Assembly (NCBI GenBank): GCA_003255025.1
Contig: QANY01002366.1
Coordinates: 813,509-877,508, forward strand
Source: Datisca glomerata
Taxonomy: Eukaryota; Streptophyta; Magnoliopsida; Cucurbitales; Datiscaceae
DNA length: 64,000 nt
Direction of reading: 5' to 3'
The translations under genes were made by a program, and so were the position numbers. The stretch's first letter is position 1; the number at the start of each line of letters is the position of its first letter. The notes below the pieces were generated by a model. It had not been told where the DNA came from, ran no database searches, and saw nothing but the letters and a program-made list of their open reading frames with translations. Below are positions 59,384-64,000 of the stretch, piece after piece.

Positions 59384-59701
59384 TGAGCCTCTGGTTCTGA
59401 TTTCTTATTGAAAAATTCTGATTCTTTATAATGAGTAAGTGATGTATATAGAGCCTCTGGTTCTGATTTCTTGTTGAAAAATTCTGATTCTTTACAATGA
59501 GTAAGTGATGTATATATACATATAATCTCTAACGGTTGCCTATGATCTCCAACGGATGCCTACTGCTGCCTATGATCATTTTTTACCAGAAATGGTTAGA
59601 CACCCACTGTGTTTGGTGAAAGTCTCTATTCTGCTTCCCTCTTTTGCCTATGATGAAGATTTCCTTCTGAAGCTGTAATTTCTGCTTCTCCTTCTTCAAC
59701 A
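59384..59701 (-). repeat. 3' LTR of the copia element, 318 bp
   Basis: On the minus strand it begins TGTTGAAGAAGGAGAAGCAG just after the polypurine tract and ends CCAGAGGCTCA. A 65-bp tandem duplication lies at its far end (59388-59517). The last codons of RNase H overlap its start. Without the 5' LTR the exact end is a best guess. Confidence 0.75.
59388..59517. repeat. 65-bp tandem duplication in copia LTR
   Basis: 59388-59452 and 59453-59517 differ at about two positions (TTCTTATTG/TTCTTGTTG and TTTATAATG/TTTACAATG). Each contains GCCTCTGGTTCTGATTTC. Confidence 0.92.
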
Positions 59702-60468
59702 CTCCCCCTAAAGTTGGGTTCGTATAGGTTGATCGAACCCAACTTGTTAAGTATTCTTTGGAGGTTATTTTTGTCAAGGGCTTTGGTGAAGATGTCGGCC
59801 AACTGGTCTTCACTATGTACAAAAGGAATTGTGATTTCTCCCGACTGTACCTTCTCTCTTATGAAGTGACAGTCCACTTCAATGTGTTTGGTTCTCTCGT
59901 GGAAAACGGGGTTCATTGCAATATGACGTGCTGCTTGGTTGTCACAGTGCAACTCTATCGGTTTTTTTATCTCAACCTTCATGTCTTGAAGGAGATGTCT
60001 AATCCATGTGAGTTCACTAGCAGTGGAGGCCATGGCTCTGTATTTTGCCTCTGTACTTGACTTTGCTACAACAGTTTGTTTCTTGCTCTTCCAGGTTACT
60101 AGATTTCCACCTACAAAGACACAGAAGCCAGTTGTAGATTTTCTATCATAATTACCTGCCCAGTCTGCATCAGTGTATCCAACTACGGAGTTTGCCCTAA
60201 TTCTCTTCATCCATATCCCTTGATCGGGTGTTCCTTTAAGGTATCTGAGTATCCTTTCTGCGGCTGCCTGGTGATTTGTGCCGGGTGCGTGCATGAATTG
60301 ACTGATAACGCTAACTGCAAAAGTGATATCTGGTCTTGTAACCATTAGATAAATTAGTTTTCCTACTAGTCTATGATATTGGCCTATATCAATTATTGGT
60401 TTGCTATCATTAAGTCCTATTTTCATGTTGGTTTCCATTGTTGTGCTAGCAGGTTTTGCCCCTATCAT
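59626..60468 (-). pseudogene. Copia RT end and RNase H
   Basis: A 280-codon open stretch starts with the end of RT (KPIIDIGQYHRLVGKLIYL, TRPDITFAVSVISQFMHAP) and continues with RNase H: VVGYTDADWAGNYDRKSTTG, KSSTEAKYRAMASTASELTW, LHCDNQAARHIAMNPVFHER and HIEVDCHFIREKV. The Asp, Glu and Asp regions are preserved. It ends at a stop inside the 3' LTR. A frame break near 60470 separates it from the RT core. The domain alone looks intact, but the polyprotein is not. Confidence 0.92.
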
Positions 60469-61364
60469 GCCTGTTTCTTTTAATAAGTCTAAGATATATT
60501 TTTTTTGAGATAGAAACAGTCCATTTTTTCGAGTGAGCTATATCTATCCCTAGGAAGTATTTTAGTTTTCCTAGATCTTTAATATCAAACTCTCCTTTTA
60601 GAAATTGTTGAACACTCCATATTTCATCGTGGTTATTTCCGGTGATGATAATGTCATCTACATAGGCTAAAACGATGGTGGTGGAGTTGTTCGTGTGTTT
60701 GACGAACATAGATGAGTCAGCAGAGCTTTTGACAAAGTTAATTTTTAAAAGAGACAAGCTTAATTTTCCATACCATGCCCTTGGTGACTGTTTTAAGCCG
60801 TAGATAGTCTTCTTTAATCTACATACCATGGGCGGGTACGTTGCTTTCTCGTGTCTTGGAGGAAGGGACATATATACTTCTTCTTCTAGATTTCCTTGGA
60901 GGAATGCATTTTTTACATCCATTTGATATAGTTCCCAGCTGAGGTTGGTGGCAACGGATAGTAATACTCGGATCTTGTTCATTTTTGCTACTGGAGTGAA
61001 CGTTTCCTGGTAATCTACTCCATATGTCTGAGTAATAGTCGGGCTTTATATCTTTCGATAGTGCCGTTGCTGTTGTATTTGGTCTTGTAGACCCATTTAC
61101 ATCCTACAGGTTTTTTCTGGTTGGGTGGTGGGATTATATATCCCAAGTGTCATTCTTTTCCAAGGCTAGAAGTTCTTCATTCATCGCATTTCTCCATTTG
61201 GGGTCGAGTTGGGCTTCTTGATAGGTCTTTGGCTCAACTGTTTCATCAATTTTGCCCAAGTATGCCCTGTGGATGTTAGAGATTTTATCATAAGATAGGA
61301 AATTTTGGATAGGGTATAGAACCTGATGGGACACGTAGTCTTTTAATCTTGCTGGGGGTTGTGT
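60446..61364 (-). pseudogene. Copia reverse transcriptase
   Basis: The frame 60982-60446 reads QMDVKNAFLQGNLEEEVYMS, KKTIYGLKQSPRAWYGKLS and LAYVDDIIITGN (catalytic YVDD intact), then FDIKDLGKLKYFLGI. The upstream part 61334-61134 has EPKTYQEAQLDPKWRNAMNE and ends at a stop (TWDI-stop). The stretch 61130-60985 is in other frames (GVDYQETFTPVAK with shifts). The catalytic core is preserved although the gene is broken. Confidence 0.92.
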
Positions 61365-62240
61365 TTACCTTGTTGACCTTCTTACGATTACTGCTTCATC
61401 AGTGACAACTGCCTCATCAGTTGCTCCCCCTAAGGTAGTTGTCTGAGGCGCTGTTGATGCAGTATCCTGTTCCTGTCTTATGATATCAAAGGAAATAATA
61501 CTGTTAGGTAGCAGAAACGTTTGGTGATGGTTATGGTTGTCGGGGTCCTTTGGGTAATAGGATTCTAGTTCTAAAAGTTGTTCATCGCGCGAGATGTAGA
61601 GTTTATGGTTTATTGGGTCGTAGCACGTATACCCCTTTTTCTCAGCGGAATACCCCAAAAATAGGGTTTTGACTAAGATTTTGTCTAATTTATCAAGTCT
61701 TGGAATGTGTATGAAGCATGTACATCCGAATACTCGTATATGATCTAGGTTAATTTTCCTACCCTTGAGAATTTCTAGAGGGGTTTTCAGATGCAATTTT
61801 ACACTGGGTAACCGATTAATGAGGTAGGTTGCTGTGAGTATAACATCGGACCAGTATCTTTTGGGTATGTTGTTTTGGAGGAGGAGAGACCTAGTCATTT
61901 CAAGAAGGTGTCGGTTTTTGCGTTCTGAGATACCATTTTGTTGTGGGATGTGGATACATGTGGTTTGATGTCGTATACCCTTTTGTTTAAAAAACTCAAA
62001 AGAGGTGTTGTTAGTATACTCGATTCCATTGTCAGACCTAAAGATTTTTATGGTTGTTTCAAATTGAGTTTCAACTAAATTGTTGAACTCTTGAAAATGG
62101 CTGAAGACTTCATTTTTTGATTTCAAAAGATATAACCATGTGGTGCGAGAGAAATCATCAATGAATGTAACAAAGTATTTGAATTTATTATATGAATCAA
62201 CTGGGGCGGGTCCTCAAACATCAGAATGAATTAATTCAAA
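61365..62240 (-). pseudogene. Copia integrase
   Basis: On the minus strand, FVTFIDDFSRTTWLYLLKSK (first catalytic Asp) lies at about 62180-62110. It is followed by IFRSDNGIEYTN (second Asp), then QQNGISERKNRHLLEMTRS (catalytic Glu), and the C-terminal copia block RVFGCTCFIHIPRLDKLDKI and FLGYSAEKKGYTCYDP. A stop at about 62241 separates it from the pre-integrase domain. The D, D, E residues are all present. Confidence 0.92.
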
Positions 62241-62243
62241 ACA

Positions 62244-63107
62244 TTATTTTGTCGTACTACTAGATAGTGGAAAGGGTAACCTGATTTGTTTTGAGAGTTT
62301 GCAGATTGAGCAACTGCTAGAGTCTGAATTACAACCGAGTAATTTGTTTAGGATTTTGTCGGAGGGATGACCGAATCTCCAATGTAATATTTTGTCTTTT
62401 TGTACTGTACTGGAGGTGGAAAGGCATGTTTTGTCGGTATCTTCTAAGTAGTACAGACCGTTTCTAAATTTCCCTTCACCAATCTTCCTCCCGGTGACTC
62501 GATCCCAAAAAATTACTTGGTCAGGTGAAAAAGTAACATTGCAGTTTAAGTCTTTGGTTATTTTAGTGACAGATAGGAGATTAGAGTTAAAATTGGGTAG
62601 ACAAAGTACGTGGTTAATGGTTTTTGTGAAGAGTGTGGTAGACCCTATGCCAAAAATTGGAACTTTATTTCCATTGGCTACCGTCACGTGTTGTGGTTTT
62701 TCTAATTTAGTGAGACTGTGTAGATTTTTTGTGTTATGAGTCATGTGGTTTGAGGCACCAGAGTCTATTATCCAGTGTTCTAAGTTATGACAAAAATTTG
62801 CAGATTTAGAAAAATAATTGACAGTATTGCAAATAGATGAACATGAGGTATCGCGCAAAAATTCTCCGAATTGTTTGAGCAGTGTAGCCATCTGTGCGTT
62901 GTTGTCTGTGTGCAGATCTGCTCTAACAGATCCGGGTCTGTCCATTTCCTCCATTCGATCGGGTCGGTACCCATTACCTGAACCGGGTCCATCTGTCATG
63001 TGGGCTCTGCGGTCTCGGTCGGGTCGCGACCCATAACCCTCTCCGCTGAAGCCCTCGGTATAAAAGGGAAATGTCTTCGCGGAGCCCCCTCGCTCGTCAC
63101 TCTTCAC
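62244..63107 (-). pseudogene. Copia protease and GAG-pre-integrase
   Basis: A hinge rich in Arg, Gly and Pro (about 63107-62870) leads to the protease HWIIDSGASNHMTHNTKNLH (catalytic DSGA, about 62765). Then come GNKVPIFGIGS, LPNFNSNLLSV and the pre-integrase block LHWRFGHPSDKILNKLL with SSCSICKLSKQ (the H...C..C zinc site). It ends at a TAA just before the integrase. Confidence 0.9.
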
Positions 63108-63182
63108 GCAGCCCCCTCGCTTGTCATTCCCGCGCTCCTTCTCGAACTTTCTCTGGTTCTGCCGGAGATGAGGGTGCAGGTT

Positions 63183-63968
63183 CTAGCACCGATAGTGGGT
63201 GTGCCCTTCCTTTCGGCAGTGGCTGCACTTCACTGACTCGCCTGGCTGTCCGTGATGCCTTCCCCCTTCCCTAGGGTTAGGGTTTCGGAGGGAGCTGTGG
63301 GTCGCCATGGCTAGTGCCTCCGCCTTGTCATCTCTGGTACTCATTACTCGTCGCCTGGTTTCTTCTCTTTGAGCCATGGCTGAGACCGTGGAAAAAGTTG
63401 GCTTCTCTGTCGACATCAAGATCTGAGCCCGGAACGCCTCGTAGCTTGAGTCGAGAGCCGTCAAGAAAGGAAACACCATATCCTGCTCAGCTCGCTCTTG
63501 GAGTTCCTTCAGGTCAGTGGTCATCGGTCTTAGGATTTCAAGTTCTTTGAACTTAGATTTTAAAAACCCAGTTAACTCCGGTACTGATCTGTTCCCCTGT
63601 TTTGCTTGGGAGATCGCTCGTTTAAGTTCAAAGACTTGCGCGAAATTGTTTTGTTCACAATAATTGCTCCGGATTTCTTCCCAGAGTTCCTGTCCTGTTT
63701 CACAAAAACAAAAGATTTCACTGAGTTTTGGGTCTATTGAATTAGTTATCCAGGTCATTACCTGGCTGTCCATGATATCCCATTCCTCTGAGTTTCAGTC
63801 TGGTCTTAGCTTACTTCCGTCCATGAAACCCAGTCTGCCTCTTCCTTTCAGGCTCACCCGAGCCGCCCTGGCCCACGGTATGTAGTTGTGGCCGGTGAGC
63901 AGGATGAAGGTCAGTTTGGGATTGGTGTTGTGGTGGTGAAGCTGGCCGGAGGTTGATGGTTCTGCCAT
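63183..63968 (-). pseudogene. Copia gag
   Basis: The likely start is the Met at 63968 (MAEPSTSGQLHHH), then FILLTGHNYIPWARAARVSL. An in-frame TGA at about 63795 follows KLRPD. The frame continues SQVMTWITNSIDPKLSEIFC, FELKRAISQAKQGNRSVPEL and FPFLTALDSSYEAFRAQIL (UBN2/gag family). It ends at the zinc knuckle CSHCRKEGHTHYRC, after which TAG replaces the usual Trp codon. Two single-base stops are thus the main damage to gag. Confidence 0.9.
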
Positions 63969-64000
63969 ACTGTTGTATGTGTTGGTTCTAAGAATCACTG

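Larger units (their letters stand above)
59384..64000 (-). mobile_element. Ty1/copia retrotransposon (5' LTR outside window)
   Basis: On the minus strand the order is gag (from 63968), protease, GAG-pre-integrase, integrase, RT, RNase H, a polypurine tract (AGGGGGAG at about 59702-59709) and the 3' LTR (59384-59701), the Ty1/copia order. Most blocks are well kept, so the insertion is fairly young. At least three stops and several frame shifts break the polyprotein. Confidence 0.92.

Noticed and set aside
62494..63885. Several plus-strand frames of 70-80 codons
   Set aside because: All lie antisense to copia gag and protease, whose minus-strand motifs are clear.

Overview
This window is nuclear DNA of a flowering plant, most likely a eudicot. 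It is AT-rich and almost gene-empty. Plant LTR retrotransposons, LINE, Helitron, CACTA, Mutator-like and hAT relics fill it, and the only complete-looking host gene has plant-style introns. I cannot name the species. There is one assembly gap (12531-13007) and a single N at 25041.

Layout. 1-466: the end of a Mutator-like element. 470-6700: AT-rich noncoding DNA with small repeats and a possible gypsy LTR. About 6720-13393: a decayed minus-strand Ty3/gypsy element of the Tat type (LTR, gag, protease linker, RT, two RNase H domains; no integrase seen). 13.4-15.0 kb: LTR-like and hAT-like scraps. 16.1-16.6 kb: a tandem triplication. 17.6-20.0 kb: a mutated Helitron helicase gene. 20956-23872 (minus): an apparently intact six-coding-exon CGR2/CGR3-like Golgi methyltransferase gene (pectin methylesterification), with a probable noncoding first exon near 26.4 kb. 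The 2.5 kb 5' intron between them holds several transposon remnants. 27997-30055: a non-autonomous CACTA element with a 3-bp target duplication. 30.98-37.26 kb: a LINE whose 5' part is inverted relative to its RT part (twin-priming pattern) and whose RT is split by a 2732-bp solo LTR with a 5-bp target duplication. 37.27-37.86 kb: a gypsy RT scrap. 37.9-39.2 kb: LTR-like sequence.

39.5-53.9 kb is dominated by one copia family: a plus-strand 3' half with its LTR (A), a minus-strand LTR plus internal part (B), and a further plus-strand LTR (C). LTR A is split by a 2469-bp Mutator-like element (42363-44831) with a 9-bp target duplication and long imperfect terminal inverted repeats. Its interior is an array of over 30 nested palindromes with CTACTTGAA / TTCAAGTAG arms. 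This is the most unusual structure in the window.

48.1-49.08 kb and 54.29-58.16 kb hold two copies of one host locus carrying an unidentified small two-exon gene fragment. Copy 1 is cut off by copia LTR B. Copy 2 is split by a truncated Ty3/gypsy element (LTR 54703-56318, PBS, gag, protease, start of RT). A perfect 28-bp inverted repeat lies at 54197-54284. 59384 to the end is a relatively young minus-strand Ty1/copia element (3' LTR 59384-59701; gag to RNase H) broken by stops and frameshifts, with its 5' LTR outside the window.

The genes form no pathway. The story is one house-keeping Golgi gene among nested transposon insertions whose order can often be read from target duplications and interrupted copies.
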